Below are positions 18,853-28,313 of a DNA stretch of 64,000 nt, piece after piece. This DNA comes from RGIG8767 sp964531805 (GTDB taxonomy: Bacteria; Bacillota; Clostridia; Lachnospirales; Lachnospiraceae). The stretch covers positions 37,766-101,765 of the forward strand of contig CAZHGE010000001.1 of assembly GCA_964531805.1 (NCBI GenBank), written 5' to 3'. The position numbers were made by a program, and so were the translations under genes. The notes under the pieces are model-generated. The model made no database searches. It was not told the DNA's origin and was given only the letters and a program-made list of their open reading frames with translations. Positions within the stretch are counted from its first letter, which is position 1. Each line of letters opens with the position of its first letter.

Positions 18853-20070
18853 CTAAGAGTTAGCAGCATTACTTCCTGCAATATAGCCGGAAGTCCATGC
18901 CCATTGTAAATTATAACCACCGCATTTGCCATCAATATCCACCATTTCTCCACAGATGTAGAGATTCTTTTGATAAATGGACTGCATAGAATCATCTAAT
19001 TCATGAAAAGCCACGCCGCCGCGGCATACTTGTGCTTGTTCAAAAGAATTGACACTTTGTGGTGTTACTTTAAACGCTTTCATTGCTTTACATATCTGTA
19101 CCAATGTATTTTTTACAGACCCACTCACAATATCTGTGGGCTTTAAACCATATTCCTTTAACAACATGAGCGACACTTTTTTATGTAACATGCCAAGAAG
19201 AAATTCTTCAGCAGTTTTGTTTTTATATTGAATCAGACGTTTGGTATAAAAACTAGTCCATTCTGTATCTGACATATGTGGTAAAAAGTCGAGCTGCACG
19301 GACACATTTTTCTTTTGATCTAAATAGCCGGCAATTAGACGACTGATTTGAAAAACAGGGATTCCGGATATACCATAATCCGTTAATTGTATTTCCCCCA
19401 GTTCTTCTGCTATTTCCTTTTCATCCACATAAAGAGTAAGACTGGCTTTGACGCGTACGCCGGCAATCATAGAAAAGAATTTCTCTCTGCATTTTACCTG
19501 AACCAGAGCCGGGTATAATTTTTGGATCTTATGCCCAAAACCTTTGGCAAGGTCATATCCATCCGTTACAGCATTTTTGATACCTGCCTTACTGCCACAG
19601 GCTAAAATTACAGTATCAAAATGATCTTTTCCTATGTTTGATTCTACCTGAAAACCATGCTTTTTATCTGCTTGAAGAGAAATATTCTCAACAGAGGTTT
19701 TGACTCGTATTTTTTTCTGATCTAATGCCATACGAAGTACGTCTAAAACCACGGCAGCTTGTTCGCAATAGGGATATACGTAGCCATCCCGCTCACGTGT
19801 CATAAGACCAATACTTTCAAAAAAAGCAAGCGTATCCTGCACAGAAAACCGGGCCAAGCAACGCGCCAGCTTCTCTTCATCCTCTGTATAATAAAATTCT
19901 GTACCCATATTCAAATTAGTTAAATTGCATTTACCATTACCAGTTGCCAGAATTTTTTTTCCAACACGGTCTGTTTTTTCATAAATGGTAACCTGATTTC
20001 CATTATTTGCAGCGCTCAGTGCTGCTATCATTCCGGAAGCACCAGCTCCGATAATCAGTATTCTTTTCAT
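18853..20070 (-). CDS. HI0933/BaiN-family flavoprotein
   Basis: 405 residues from ATG 20070; AAAGGA lies 7 bases upstream, while the in-frame ATG at 20076 is too close to it. The N-terminus has the dinucleotide-binding motif IIGAGASGMIAALSAA and the family signature KKILATGNGKCNLTN. The C-terminus has GGVAFHELD and LYICGEMVDIDGKCGGYNLQ. This family includes BaiN, implicated in bile-acid dehydroxylation intermediates, and is also annotated aminoacetone oxidase; most members are uncharacterised, so no substrate is claimed. Confidence 0.88.
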   Translation of the reverse strand: MKRILIIGAGASGMIAALSAANNGNQVTIYEKTDRVGKKILATGNGKCNLTNLNMGTEFYYTEDEEKLARCLARFSVQDTLAFFESIGLMTRERDGYVYPYCEQAAVVLDVLRMALDQKKIRVKTSVENISLQADKKHGFQVESNIGKDHFDTVILACGSKAGIKNAVTDGYDLAKGFGHKIQKLYPALVQVKCREKFFSMIAGVRVKASLTLYVDEKEIAEELGEIQLTDYGISGIPVFQISRLIAGYLDQKKNVSVQLDFLPHMSDTEWTSFYTKRLIQYKNKTAEEFLLGMLHKKVSLMLLKEYGLKPTDIVSGSVKNTLVQICKAMKAFKVTPQSVNSFEQAQVCRGGVAFHELDDSMQSIYQKNLYICGEMVDIDGKCGGYNLQWAWTSGYIAGSNAANS

Positions 20071-20088
20071 AGGCATATCCTTTTTGAA

Positions 20089-20703
20089 TTAACTGGTATA
20101 CGATTCTAAAAACGCATACACTTCTCCAATATCATTAAAACATTTGGTTGCAATAATCTGTTGCTGAACATCCCAGGGAAGCATATCTAATGTCAGATCT
20201 GTAGGCATAAATACTTCATCCAAATTATCAGAACGATACACTAATAACTCATGATCCACTGCTTTTAAATAATAAATAATTTTTTCTTCTTCCTGCGCAT
20301 ATACTTTTTTAACTGTAATCCGCTCAGGATGAAAAGAAAGCAGCTCTATGGATAAAAAACCTTTTTTCTTATCTTCAAAGCTGGGACTTAATTCGTAACG
20401 TTTAATTTCTTCCATTAATTCTTCTCTGGTAAGTCCTGTAAAAGAAAAAGGAAGGCTTTCTATAGAATGTTCATATACATTCCCTATATAACTTTCCACT
20501 TCATAGATGGTATCACAGGTAGTTACATTCTGTTTGGTAACAACTGTTAAATCCAATTCATCCGTTCCCTGTTCTTCTGTTGTTTGCCTGGAATCATGGT
20601 CGTTTTCAAAATTTTGGGTTCTATAGGTAAAAAGAAAATATGTTCCTGCCAACACAAGAAAAAGGACAAAACAAAACAAACTGATACTTTTCAAAAATCT
20701 CAT
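20089..20703 (-). CDS. BofC C-terminal-domain-like exported protein
   Basis: 204 residues with one N-terminal membrane or signal segment (about 7-26), then an acidic linker and a soluble domain. The C-terminal half (LKAVDHELLVYRSDNLDEVF, then LPWDVQQQI and VYAFLESYTS) resembles the C-terminal domain of BofC, a forespore protein that restrains SpoIVB signalling to pro-sigma-K in Bacillus. The match is by eye and the N-terminal BofC domain is not obvious. It follows a flippase gene and lies near yqfC and yqfD, which supports a sporulation link. Confidence 0.6.
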   Translation of the reverse strand: MRFLKSISLFCFVLFLVLAGTYFLFTYRTQNFENDHDSRQTTEEQGTDELDLTVVTKQNVTTCDTIYEVESYIGNVYEHSIESLPFSFTGLTREELMEEIKRYELSPSFEDKKKGFLSIELLSFHPERITVKKVYAQEEEKIIYYLKAVDHELLVYRSDNLDEVFMPTDLTLDMLPWDVQQQIIATKCFNDIGEVYAFLESYTS

Positions 20704-20756
20704 ACAAACTCCCCTTTTTGAATAGTATCAGTAGTTTTTTGTAAAAATATTCGTAA

Positions 20757-22376
20757 TTATAGACGAAGACGGCTTCGTAAAAATGCAACAGGATAATAAT
20801 TTAAGGTCCTTTTTAATGCCATCTCATCCTTTTTATTGATTGCTTTTAACGCAATTAATGTTAAGTAATATAATAAATATCCAAGGAAGATACTTAAGAT
20901 AATTAGGAAAACATTCATCATCACAAATTTATCCAGGATAATGAACAGAACCATCATGACAATGGAGGCGGCTCCATATTTGCCTAATTTCATCAAAATA
21001 TCCATCAAGTCAAAACGTATGCTCCTATATAAAATCATGAAATTGAGTACAACCTGAATAGCAAAATATACATAAAATGAATATATGATATTCATACATG
21101 CAGCACCTGACTGATTCAAGGATAAAATCAAAAACAGAATCTGTACCACAAAAGAAAGCGCTTGAATCCCTAATGCAGAAAGATCCATATCAGACGCTTT
21201 CATGATTGCATTAAGCGCATGAGTTACACCCGCAAACAATACTAAGAATCCGCCAGCCTGTAATACCTGTGCAGAATAATTGTATTGTCCGGAGAAAAAC
21301 ACCTTAACAATTGGATCTGCTAAAAAAGTTAAAATAATGGATGGAGGCAATAACATGAAAAAACTGTTTTTAATCATATACTGCGAACGAATCAAAGCCG
21401 TTTTAGGGTCTTGCTTCCGATAATCCATATGAAGACGGTATTTTTCCTTTGTGATGTATTCTGAAAAAATAGAAAGAATCAATGCTGCTGATAATAAAAT
21501 TTTAGCAAATAAAATACCACTGTTAATAAAAACATTTTCAACTGTAACATTATATTTACCCGCTATATGCAGATAGATTAAAAATACTGTTGCAATCGAC
21601 AACAGGGGGAATAATTGATGGATGGATATTTTAAAAGAAGAAGAAAAAATCCCTCCATACATCATTTTTTTAGAATCCATGGTACGCATATTTCTTCCAT
21701 CTTGTCTTGGCATGCGCATTCTTATGCACAACAACAATACTACCAACAGTACGATAACGGAGGTAAGTAAATATACACATGCAATCGCAAGTGCCATATA
21801 AGCACTTGTTGCAGAAGTATTCTGTAATAATGCTGCTACTTTTTCCCCATACCGGGTAAAAGAAGGCAGCATGAAAAGTACAACAGGAATCGGAAGAATC
21901 ATTCTAAGCAGATTGGCAATATTTAAAATAACTGCATTATTATTGCCATTCTGATAGCCGCAGATTACATCAATAATTCCATTCACTAATAAAATCAAAA
22001 ACATGACCTGTATGATAGATGCGGGAAATGAAGTTCTCCAAAATTTCACGCAAAATGCATCTGCCGCAAAAAAACTAAATAAAAACAGCGTTGTTCCTAC
22101 AACAATTACATAAATTAGTGCCGGCTTTAAGATGCGGCTGGCATTACTGTTTAAACCTTTGCTGTTACGAATACTTACCATTTTAGAGATTCCTTGCTGC
22201 AGACCTCCAAATAATATTGTATAGAAAACAGCCATCAAAAGAAATGACGTACCTAAGAATCCCATCCCACAATCTAATACAAAATTCTCTAGTACAATCA
22301 AAAATAAAATATTCACAATCTTCATAATGCTGCTGATTGATATTTTTGCATTCATTTGTAATTTATACCTTTCCAT
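20757..22376 (-). CDS. MOP-superfamily lipid/polysaccharide flippase (SpoVB/Wzx-like)
   Basis: 539 residues with about 12-14 hydrophobic segments spread over the whole length. The N-terminal stretch (ENFVLDCGMGFLGTSFLLMAVFYTILFGGLQQGISK, seen as FYTILFGGLQQGISK) and C-terminal half (FLADPIVKVFFSGQYNYSAQVLQAGGF) resemble polysaccharide-transport/SpoVB-type flippases. The family moves lipid-linked glycans across the membrane; the substrate here cannot be read from sequence. Its start overlaps the ybeY end by 14 bases. Sporulation genes on both sides make a SpoVB-like role possible but unproven. Confidence 0.75.
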   Translation of the reverse strand: MERYKLQMNAKISISSIMKIVNILFLIVLENFVLDCGMGFLGTSFLLMAVFYTILFGGLQQGISKMVSIRNSKGLNSNASRILKPALIYVIVVGTTLFLFSFFAADAFCVKFWRTSFPASIIQVMFLILLVNGIIDVICGYQNGNNNAVILNIANLLRMILPIPVVLFMLPSFTRYGEKVAALLQNTSATSAYMALAIACVYLLTSVIVLLVVLLLCIRMRMPRQDGRNMRTMDSKKMMYGGIFSSSFKISIHQLFPLLSIATVFLIYLHIAGKYNVTVENVFINSGILFAKILLSAALILSIFSEYITKEKYRLHMDYRKQDPKTALIRSQYMIKNSFFMLLPPSIILTFLADPIVKVFFSGQYNYSAQVLQAGGFLVLFAGVTHALNAIMKASDMDLSALGIQALSFVVQILFLILSLNQSGAACMNIIYSFYVYFAIQVVLNFMILYRSIRFDLMDILMKLGKYGAASIVMMVLFIILDKFVMMNVFLIILSIFLGYLLYYLTLIALKAINKKDEMALKRTLNYYPVAFLRSRLRL

Positions 22377-22884
22377 CAGAATCTCTTCTAATCTGTAAAA
22401 GCGAAAGAATATGTTCCTGTCTGCTTTCCATAAGAGCAGCCTCTTCTTCCGTCATGTGATCATATCCGCATAAATGGTACATACTATGAGCAATCAGGAA
22501 AGCATATTCTCTTTTCTGACTATGTCCATACTCCTTAGCCTGACTGATAATCTTGTCCACACTTAAGATGATATCACCAAATATGATATATCCTGTTTCC
22601 GGATTGGTATAGTCGGCTTCTGTTCCCGGTTCCATAGCAAATAAGGACGGTTCTGTAAAATCAAGATTGGGAAATGATAAAACATCTGTTGGAGCATCAA
22701 TATCTCTCATCTGACGGTTATATTCCTGAATCCCTTCATTATCCGTAAGCAGTACATTGACTTCTACATTATATGGACACTGTTCTACTTCTAAAACCTT
22801 ATCAATTACCGAAATGGCTATTTCTTCTATCGGAAAATCAAAGGTTGTATCTGTTTCGTTCTCCAAATATAGCTGTATCTTCAT
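22363..22884 (-). CDS. ybeY: Endoribonuclease YbeY (rRNA maturation factor)
   Basis: 173 residues. The zinc site is HSMYHLCGYDHMTEEE, which keeps the three His of the family pattern HGxLHLxGYDH although the Gly after the first His is Ser here. The VLLTDNEGIQEYNRQMRDID segment with TDVLSFP is also typical. YbeY trims 16S rRNA 3' ends and takes part in ribosome quality control. It lies 20 bases downstream of phoH, the conserved phoH-ybeY order of Firmicutes. Confidence 0.95.
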   Translation of the reverse strand: MKIQLYLENETDTTFDFPIEEIAISVIDKVLEVEQCPYNVEVNVLLTDNEGIQEYNRQMRDIDAPTDVLSFPNLDFTEPSLFAMEPGTEADYTNPETGYIIFGDIILSVDKIISQAKEYGHSQKREYAFLIAHSMYHLCGYDHMTEEEAALMESRQEHILSLLQIRRDSDGKV

Positions 22885-22904
22885 AAGAGATTCCTCTTTC
22901 TCAT

Positions 22905-23927
22905 CTATCGTTGGTTACGTGGCTTATGCTTGGAACGGGCTTTTTCCTTTCCCTGTTCTCTTGCCTGTTCTTTTGCCTCGTAGACTTCATATGCTTTTAC
23001 AATCTTCTGTACTAAAGGATGACGTACTACGTCTTTACTGGTCAAATGGCAGAACGCAATTCCTTCCACATTACGCAGTACACGACAGGCAACATCCAAT
23101 CCCGAGCGTGCCCCCACTGGTAAATCCTTTTGTGATTCATCCCCGGTTACGATTACTTTAGAACCAAATCCAATACGTGTTAAAAACATTTTCATCTGTG
23201 CCGGTGTTGTATTCTGTGCTTCGTCCAATATAATATAAGCGTTATCCAATGTGCGGCCGCGCATATACGCAAGTGGTGCTACTTCAATCAGTCCTTTTTC
23301 CATATTCTTCAAAAAACTTTCAGCACCCATAATTTGATACAAAGCATCATATAATGGACGGAGGTAAGGATCTACTTTACTTTGAAGATCTCCTGGTAAA
23401 AATCCCAGTTTTTCCCCTGCTTCAATTGCAGGACGCGTTAAAATAATACGTTCTACTTCATTGTTTTTAAAAGCGGTAATGGCTTTTGCCATGGCAAGAT
23501 AGGTTTTACCTGTTCCCGCCGGTCCCATACCGAACACAATCATATTATCATCAATGGCATCCACATATTCTTTTTGACCTAATGTTTTAGGCTTAAGAGG
23601 TTTGCCATTTACCGTATGACAGATCACTTCTTTATCCATTTCTAAAAGGGCATCTTCCTGTTCTTCCATCCCCATTGCAATTGCATAATCTACATCTTGT
23701 TCCAATATGGTATTCCCTCTTTCTGAAAGTGTTTTCAAGGTTTGTAAGATTGTTTTTACCAAAGAAGCATTCCCTGCACTGCCTCTTATCATCACACAGT
23801 CATCCCGGTTAAAAATATCAACCGCAAACGCCCGTTCAATCTTTTTAATATATTTATCACACTGGCCAAAAATATTGAGACAGTGTTCCATAGGAATCTC
23901 AATACGTTCCGTTATCAGTTCGCTCAT
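22905..23927 (-). CDS. phoH: PhoH-family ATPase
   Basis: 340 residues. After a KH-like N-terminal region there is Walker A GPAGTGKTYLAMAKA (near residue 134), RPAIEAGEKLGFLPGDLQSKVDPYLRPLYDAL (seen as GEKLGFLPGDLQSKVDPYLR) and Walker B AYIILDEAQNTTPAQMKMFL. A basic tail (EQGKEKARSKHKPRNQR) ends the protein. PhoH proteins are cytoplasmic ATPases thought to act in RNA metabolism. The order yqfC-yqfD-phoH-ybeY is a conserved Firmicutes cluster. Confidence 0.95.
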   Translation of the reverse strand: MSELITERIEIPMEHCLNIFGQCDKYIKKIERAFAVDIFNRDDCVMIRGSAGNASLVKTILQTLKTLSERGNTILEQDVDYAIAMGMEEQEDALLEMDKEVICHTVNGKPLKPKTLGQKEYVDAIDDNMIVFGMGPAGTGKTYLAMAKAITAFKNNEVERIILTRPAIEAGEKLGFLPGDLQSKVDPYLRPLYDALYQIMGAESFLKNMEKGLIEVAPLAYMRGRTLDNAYIILDEAQNTTPAQMKMFLTRIGFGSKVIVTGDESQKDLPVGARSGLDVACRVLRNVEGIAFCHLTSKDVVRHPLVQKIVKAYEVYEAKEQAREQGKEKARSKHKPRNQR

Positions 23928-23948
23928 GTAATACTCTCCAAGCCGGGG

Positions 23949-25130
23949 TTAATGATCCTTTTGCAGGATATCGATTACTAAAGATCCTGTTAGTTTTAAA
24001 TATTGACTATCAGATTCTATTTTAACATTATTTTCTATAATTTGTACCCCTTTTTCATTTAATTCTTTCATAGTTTGCTCTAAAAATTGTTTTAATAATA
24101 TCGTTCCTTCTTCTTCTCCATATAAATCCTCAATTTCTACGTATTCACAGTACCTTCTGCTCCCCCAGAAAACAGGGATGGAAAATTCTGTAAACAAAGG
24201 ATGGGTATCTTCTTTTACAATGACATCATATAAACTATATGGGTTTTTCTTATAAATAAAAGTAAAATAATGCTGCCCAAAACGGACATACGGAATGGTA
24301 TATTCATTTCCGGTAAAGTTCTTGTGCCTGTAATAACGGCTTACTTTTCTGTGAATGGGATATTCCGTTCTTATCGTCACATCAGCATCTGCATCCGTAT
24401 AATCATAAGAAAGGATATTACCATCATTATCAAATATAGGAACCTTCCCCTCAACCAAAACTGTTCCCACATCCACTTCATCACCAACTTTTACAAGAGG
24501 TACCCCTTTCCGCGTAATCATTTTAACGATTGTTCCTTTTGTGCCGCTGATCAGATCATCACTTATTGGCGTTTCCTTGGTTACTTCCTTTGCTAATATC
24601 TCATTTTCTTTAACCGACACAATCAGTCCTGTACCGCTGATTTTCACAGAAACCCAGCTGATACCATCAAAATATTCACGTATTTCTTCTTCCAACATGG
24701 GAATATCAATATTCTGTTTATAGGTTCCGTAATTTACCCCTAAAGAATTCACAAATCGAAGCAGAATATCATCATGAATCATTTGATTTCCTGTAAATGT
24801 AAAGGACCAGATAAAAAATGACATTCCATAGATGAATAAAAAAGAGACAATCACACCTGCAAAAAAGATTTTTCGTTTTCTATTTTTGCGCATAAAAAAA
24901 GGCAGTCCGTATTCCTGTCGGATTTCTGCCTTCACTTTTGTTTTTTCTAAAAAAGAATCTATATTGGGGTAATCAGAACGGGCTATTTTACAGATGTAAT
25001 ACTCTTCTGTTGGTACGATATCCCATAATATAATACCATTTAAACGACATAAATTCATAAAGCGTTCCGGCGAATAGCCGGAAATATGCAGTTTTAGATA
25101 ACCTCTTAAATAGCGAAGAAACGCAAGCAT
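23949..25130 (-). CDS. yqfD: Sporulation protein YqfD
   Basis: 393 residues. The soluble N-terminal part carries RYLRGYLKLHISGYSPERFMN, the usual YqfD opening. One membrane segment follows (about 88-110), and the rest is an outward-facing domain with YFDGISWVSVKISGTGLIVSV and GTKGTIVKMITRKGVPLVKVGD. In Bacillus yqfD is transcribed by sigma-E in the mother cell with yqfC; mutants are defective in spore formation. It lies 14 bases downstream of yqfC and 21 upstream of phoH. Confidence 0.93.
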   Translation of the reverse strand: MLAFLRYLRGYLKLHISGYSPERFMNLCRLNGIILWDIVPTEEYYICKIARSDYPNIDSFLEKTKVKAEIRQEYGLPFFMRKNRKRKIFFAGVIVSFLFIYGMSFFIWSFTFTGNQMIHDDILLRFVNSLGVNYGTYKQNIDIPMLEEEIREYFDGISWVSVKISGTGLIVSVKENEILAKEVTKETPISDDLISGTKGTIVKMITRKGVPLVKVGDEVDVGTVLVEGKVPIFDNDGNILSYDYTDADADVTIRTEYPIHRKVSRYYRHKNFTGNEYTIPYVRFGQHYFTFIYKKNPYSLYDVIVKEDTHPLFTEFSIPVFWGSRRYCEYVEIEDLYGEEEGTILLKQFLEQTMKELNEKGVQIIENNVKIESDSQYLKLTGSLVIDILQKDH

Positions 25131-25144
25131 GAAAACCTCCTGGT

Positions 25145-25411
25145 TTAAGAAGGATATTGTATGGATAAAATACGGCCTTTAATCAGCATATCCTCTTCGG
25201 TGTAATGATCAATCTTTAAGTTCCGACCTTCTATCAGGATATATGTATTTTTTCCTTGAATACGGATACAATTTCCAGTATATTCCAGAATCCCTTTGTA
25301 GTTTTCAATATATAGTTCTTCGTTCCCAATAGCTGTTAAAATAAATGCACCACGGGTAATATCTTTTGGTAATTGCAGTTTTTCAAACAATCCGTTTTCA
25401 TTCTTTTTCAT
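25145..25411 (-). CDS. yqfC: YabP/YqfC-family sporulation protein YqfC
   Basis: 88 residues. The sequence (EKLQLPKDITRGAFILTAIG, then ENYKGILEYTGNCIRIQGKN and IKGRILSIQYPS) fits the YabP/YqfC family of small mother-cell sporulation proteins, made under sigma-E in Bacillus. It has no membrane segment or signal. It is the first gene of the yqfC-yqfD-phoH-ybeY run and follows rlmH after a 37-base gap that could hold a start of transcription, though I see no clear promoter there. Confidence 0.92.
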   Translation of the reverse strand: MKKNENGLFEKLQLPKDITRGAFILTAIGNEELYIENYKGILEYTGNCIRIQGKNTYILIEGRNLKIDHYTEEDMLIKGRILSIQYPS

Positions 25412-25448
25412 ACCTAATCATATGAAAGGATGGTATAAAATATGTCAT

Positions 25449-25928
25449 TTATTTATGATAGGGTTCGCCATTGTTAATGCGGAAAGCGCGATAAATCTGT
25501 TCCATAAGGATTACACGCATCAATTGGTGCGGGAAAGTCATCTCGGAGAAACTAATCATCTGAGGAGACGATTTCTTAATATCTTCCATAATCCCAAGAG
25601 ATCCACCGATAATAAAGGTAATATGACTCACACCGGAAACAGTATTTTTCTGAATCATCTTTGCAAAACCAATTGAATCGTATTTTTTTCCTTCAATAGC
25701 TAGTGGTATCACATAGGAATCCTTTGGAATCAGATTTTTAATACGCTCGCCTTCTTTTTCCAATATCTGCTGGTTGACTGTTTCAGAGGCCTGATCAGGT
25801 GTTTTTTCATCGGCCACTTCTAAAATAGATAATTTACAGTATTTAGAGAGGCGTTTCTCATATTCGCTAATGGCATCCCTGTAAAATTTCTCCTTGATCT
25901 TACCTACGGCAATAATAGTAATCTTCAT
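25449..25928 (-). CDS. rlmH: 23S rRNA (pseudouridine1915-N3)-methyltransferase RlmH
   Basis: 159-residue SPOUT-class methyltransferase that methylates pseudouridine 1915 of 23S rRNA on assembled ribosomes. It has the family start MKITIIAVGKIKEKFY, the SAM-binding trefoil-knot motifs ITFIIGGSLGI and MTFPHQLMRVILMEQIYRA, and the C-terminal RINNGEPYHK. Length is exact for the family. Its ATG overlaps the stop of the upstream zinc-ribbon gene by four bases. Confidence 0.97.
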   Translation of the reverse strand: MKITIIAVGKIKEKFYRDAISEYEKRLSKYCKLSILEVADEKTPDQASETVNQQILEKEGERIKNLIPKDSYVIPLAIEGKKYDSIGFAKMIQKNTVSGVSHITFIIGGSLGIMEDIKKSSPQMISFSEMTFPHQLMRVILMEQIYRAFRINNGEPYHK

Positions 25929-26761
25929 GATTCAAATATCTCCGGATAGGTTTCCTCAATAATATAATCCATAAAAGCAATATCAAGCCCAGGATATGTA
26001 CTACGGATCATTTCCTTCATTTTTTCAATACGGCGGAAATATAAAATCTCCATAGCCGGTTCGTCATCAATCAGATCTGCATCAAAACTGTCTAACTGGA
26101 TATTTTCTTTTAAGTAGGTCTGAATTTCAGATTTCTGATCCTTTTCAGTATCTGCCTGATCCTTTAAAGTCTTATAAGATTTGCGTGATGTAATTCCTGT
26201 GATTATAAAGATTACAAACATAACTCCCATTACACCAGTAATCAATGCTTTTGTAAAGCCGGTAAGGGAAATGGGGATGATACCAAGATTCAGCAAAACC
26301 AGAGCAATAATACCGGCAGCACCAACAATCAAAAGCGTATCCGCACCGGATTTATATTCCTCAGCCTTTTTATCTGCTTCCTGATATGGACCTTTGTATT
26401 CTTCTTTTTCTTCTTCCAAAGTCTGTGCCGCTTCCGTTTCCTCAGCCATCTGCTGCATCTCAGCTAATTTTTTAGGAGCAGCAATTTTAGAAAGATATAC
26501 GCGCAATTGTTTCTGCGCTTCTACTGCTTTTTTTCTTTCTACTAAAAGTTCATAAGTACCTTCTTTTTTATCATACACGATTTGTGTTTCACTAATTCCA
26601 TTTGCACGCATAAAATTACACATTTCTTGTAATTCATTTTCTGCGCCAAAATAAACAGCAACCGGTCCTTCCTCTAAAGATTCCACTAACTGAGATCCGC
26701 AGTCAGCACATACGGTATAACCTTCCTTATATTCGTTTTTACATTTTGGACACCAAGGCAT
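25925..26761 (-). CDS. Zinc-ribbon membrane protein with DUF2007-like domain
   Basis: 278 residues from ATG 26761 (GAGGAG six bases upstream); a longer in-frame start at 26794 would run through a terminator-like palindrome. Residues 1-25 form a zinc ribbon, CPKCKNEYKEGYTVCADCG. A domain with VAVYFGAENELQEMCNFMRA and QIVYDKKEGTYELLVERKKA follows, resembling DUF2007 putative signal-transducing domains. Two membrane segments (about 155-205) come next, then a helical tail. The function is unknown. Its stop overlaps the rlmH start. Confidence 0.75.
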   Translation of the reverse strand: MPWCPKCKNEYKEGYTVCADCGSQLVESLEEGPVAVYFGAENELQEMCNFMRANGISETQIVYDKKEGTYELLVERKKAVEAQKQLRVYLSKIAAPKKLAEMQQMAEETEAAQTLEEEKEEYKGPYQEADKKAEEYKSGADTLLIVGAAGIIALVLLNLGIIPISLTGFTKALITGVMGVMFVIFIITGITSRKSYKTLKDQADTEKDQKSEIQTYLKENIQLDSFDADLIDDEPAMEILYFRRIEKMKEMIRSTYPGLDIAFMDYIIEETYPEIFES

Positions 26762-26779
26762 ATTTTTCTCCTCTTTTGC

Positions 26780-26813
26780 AAAATGGATTCCCAAATGTTT
26801 GGGAATCCATTTT
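26780..26813. terminator. Perfect 34-base palindromic hairpin, probable terminator after the nfnB-like gene
   Basis: AAAATGGATTCCCAAA at 26780-26795 is exactly complementary to TTTGGGAATCCATTTT at 26798-26813, giving a 16-pair stem with a two-base centre. Flanking T-rich tracts exist on both sides (CATTTTTC on plus, TTTTGC on minus). On the minus strand it lies between the nfnB-like stop (26851) and the zinc-ribbon gene start at 26761, so it could end one transcript or attenuate the next. Confidence 0.75.
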
Positions 26814-26850
26814 CATTTTTCAACTTTATATTACGTTAATAATACTACAA

Positions 26851-28233
26851 TTATTTAGATAAATATTCATCAATTCCTTTTGCAGCAGCTTTACCAGCTC
26901 CCATAGCCAGAATAACAGTTGCTGCACCAGTAACCGCATCACCGCCGGCATATACACCTTCTTTTGAAGTTGCACCTGTTTCTTCAGAAGCAATGATACA
27001 TTTACGTCCGTTAATCTCAAGTCCTTTTGTAGTAGATGAGATTAATGGATTTGGTGATGTTCCCAGTGACATAATGACAGTATCAACATCAATCACGAAT
27101 TCGCTGCCAGCCACTTCCACTGGACGTCTTCTTCCAGAAGCATCAGGTTCACCAAGTTCCATACGAATACATTTAATTCCACTAACCCAGCCGTTTTCAT
27201 CTTTTAAGATCTCAACAGGATTGGTTAACAGATCAAAGATAATACCTTCTTCTTTTGCATGATGTACTTCTTCTACTCGTGCAGGAAGTTCTTCTTCACT
27301 ACGACGGTATACAATATGTACTTCACTACCAAGACGAAGTGCTGTTCTTGCAGCATCCATTGCTACATTACCACCACCTACAACAGCTACTTTCTTGCCT
27401 CTCATAATAGGAGTTGTGCTGTTCTCGTCAAATGCTTTCATTAAATTGCTTCTAGTTAAGTATTCATTTGCAGAAAATACACCATTTGCAGTTTCTCCAG
27501 GAATACCCATGAATTTAGGAAGACCGGCACCAGAACCGATAAATACTGCACTAAAGCCTTCATCTTCTAATAATTCATCAATTGTAATAGCTTTACCAAC
27601 TACTACATTGGTTTCAATCTTAACACCTAATGCTTTGACATTTTCGATTTCTTTTGCAACAACTTTTGTCTTTGGAAGACGGAATTCAGGAATACCGTAT
27701 ACTAAAACACCGCCAGCTTCGTGTAATGCTTCAAAAATTGTTACATCATAACCCATCTTTGCAAGATCGCCTGCGCAGGTAAGTCCAGAAGGACCAGAAC
27801 CGATTACAGCAACCTTTTTATTTTTCTTTTCTGCATTTACAACTGGTTTGATATTATTTTCACTTGCCCAATCAGCAACGAAACGCTCTAATTTACCAAT
27901 GGAGATAGGTTCTCCCTTAATTCCACGGATACATTTACCTTCACACTGGCTTTCCTGAGGACATACACGGCCACAGATAGCTGGAAGTGCACTGGATTCA
28001 GAAATAATCTGGTATGCTTCTTCAATTTCGCCTTCTTTTACTTTTTCAATAAAACCAGGAATGTTAATGGATACAGGGCATCCTTTTACACACTGCGCAT
28101 TTTTACAGTTGATACATCTGCTGGCTTCTTCTTTTGCTTCTTCTAAATTATATCCAAGACAAACCTCTTCAAAATTGGCTGCTCTTTCTTTTGCATCCTG
28201 CTCACGAACAGGAACTTTCTTTAAAACGTCCAT
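26851..28233 (-). CDS. NfnB / glutamate-synthase-small-subunit-type FeS flavoprotein
   Basis: 460 residues. The N-terminal ferredoxin-like part binds two clusters through CINCKNAQCVKGCP and CGRVCPQESQCEGKC. A FAD motif (VIGSGPSGLTCAGDLA) and an NADPH motif (VAVVGGGNVAMDAARTALRLGSE) follow. Such proteins are often called GltA or gltD, but directly downstream of an NfnA-like gene this is best read as the large subunit of the NADH-dependent reduced ferredoxin:NADP oxidoreductase (Nfn), which bifurcates electrons. No glutamate synthase large subunit is in view. The gap to the nfnA-like gene is 80 bases. Confidence 0.85.
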   Translation of the reverse strand: MDVLKKVPVREQDAKERAANFEEVCLGYNLEEAKEEASRCINCKNAQCVKGCPVSINIPGFIEKVKEGEIEEAYQIISESSALPAICGRVCPQESQCEGKCIRGIKGEPISIGKLERFVADWASENNIKPVVNAEKKNKKVAVIGSGPSGLTCAGDLAKMGYDVTIFEALHEAGGVLVYGIPEFRLPKTKVVAKEIENVKALGVKIETNVVVGKAITIDELLEDEGFSAVFIGSGAGLPKFMGIPGETANGVFSANEYLTRSNLMKAFDENSTTPIMRGKKVAVVGGGNVAMDAARTALRLGSEVHIVYRRSEEELPARVEEVHHAKEEGIIFDLLTNPVEILKDENGWVSGIKCIRMELGEPDASGRRRPVEVAGSEFVIDVDTVIMSLGTSPNPLISSTTKGLEINGRKCIIASEETGATSKEGVYAGGDAVTGAATVILAMGAGKAAAKGIDEYLSK

Positions 28234-28313
28234 TTTATTTTCCTCTCAAATTTATGTATTAATGTTACCGGAAAAAGCAGAGCTTTTTCTCCAGAAAAAC
28301 ATAGTATTCTGGT

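Noticed and set aside
26851..28233. Glutamate synthase small subunit (GltD) as the specific function
   Set aside because: No large subunit is nearby and an NfnA-like gene precedes it, so the Nfn reading is preferred, though the family relation to GltD is real.
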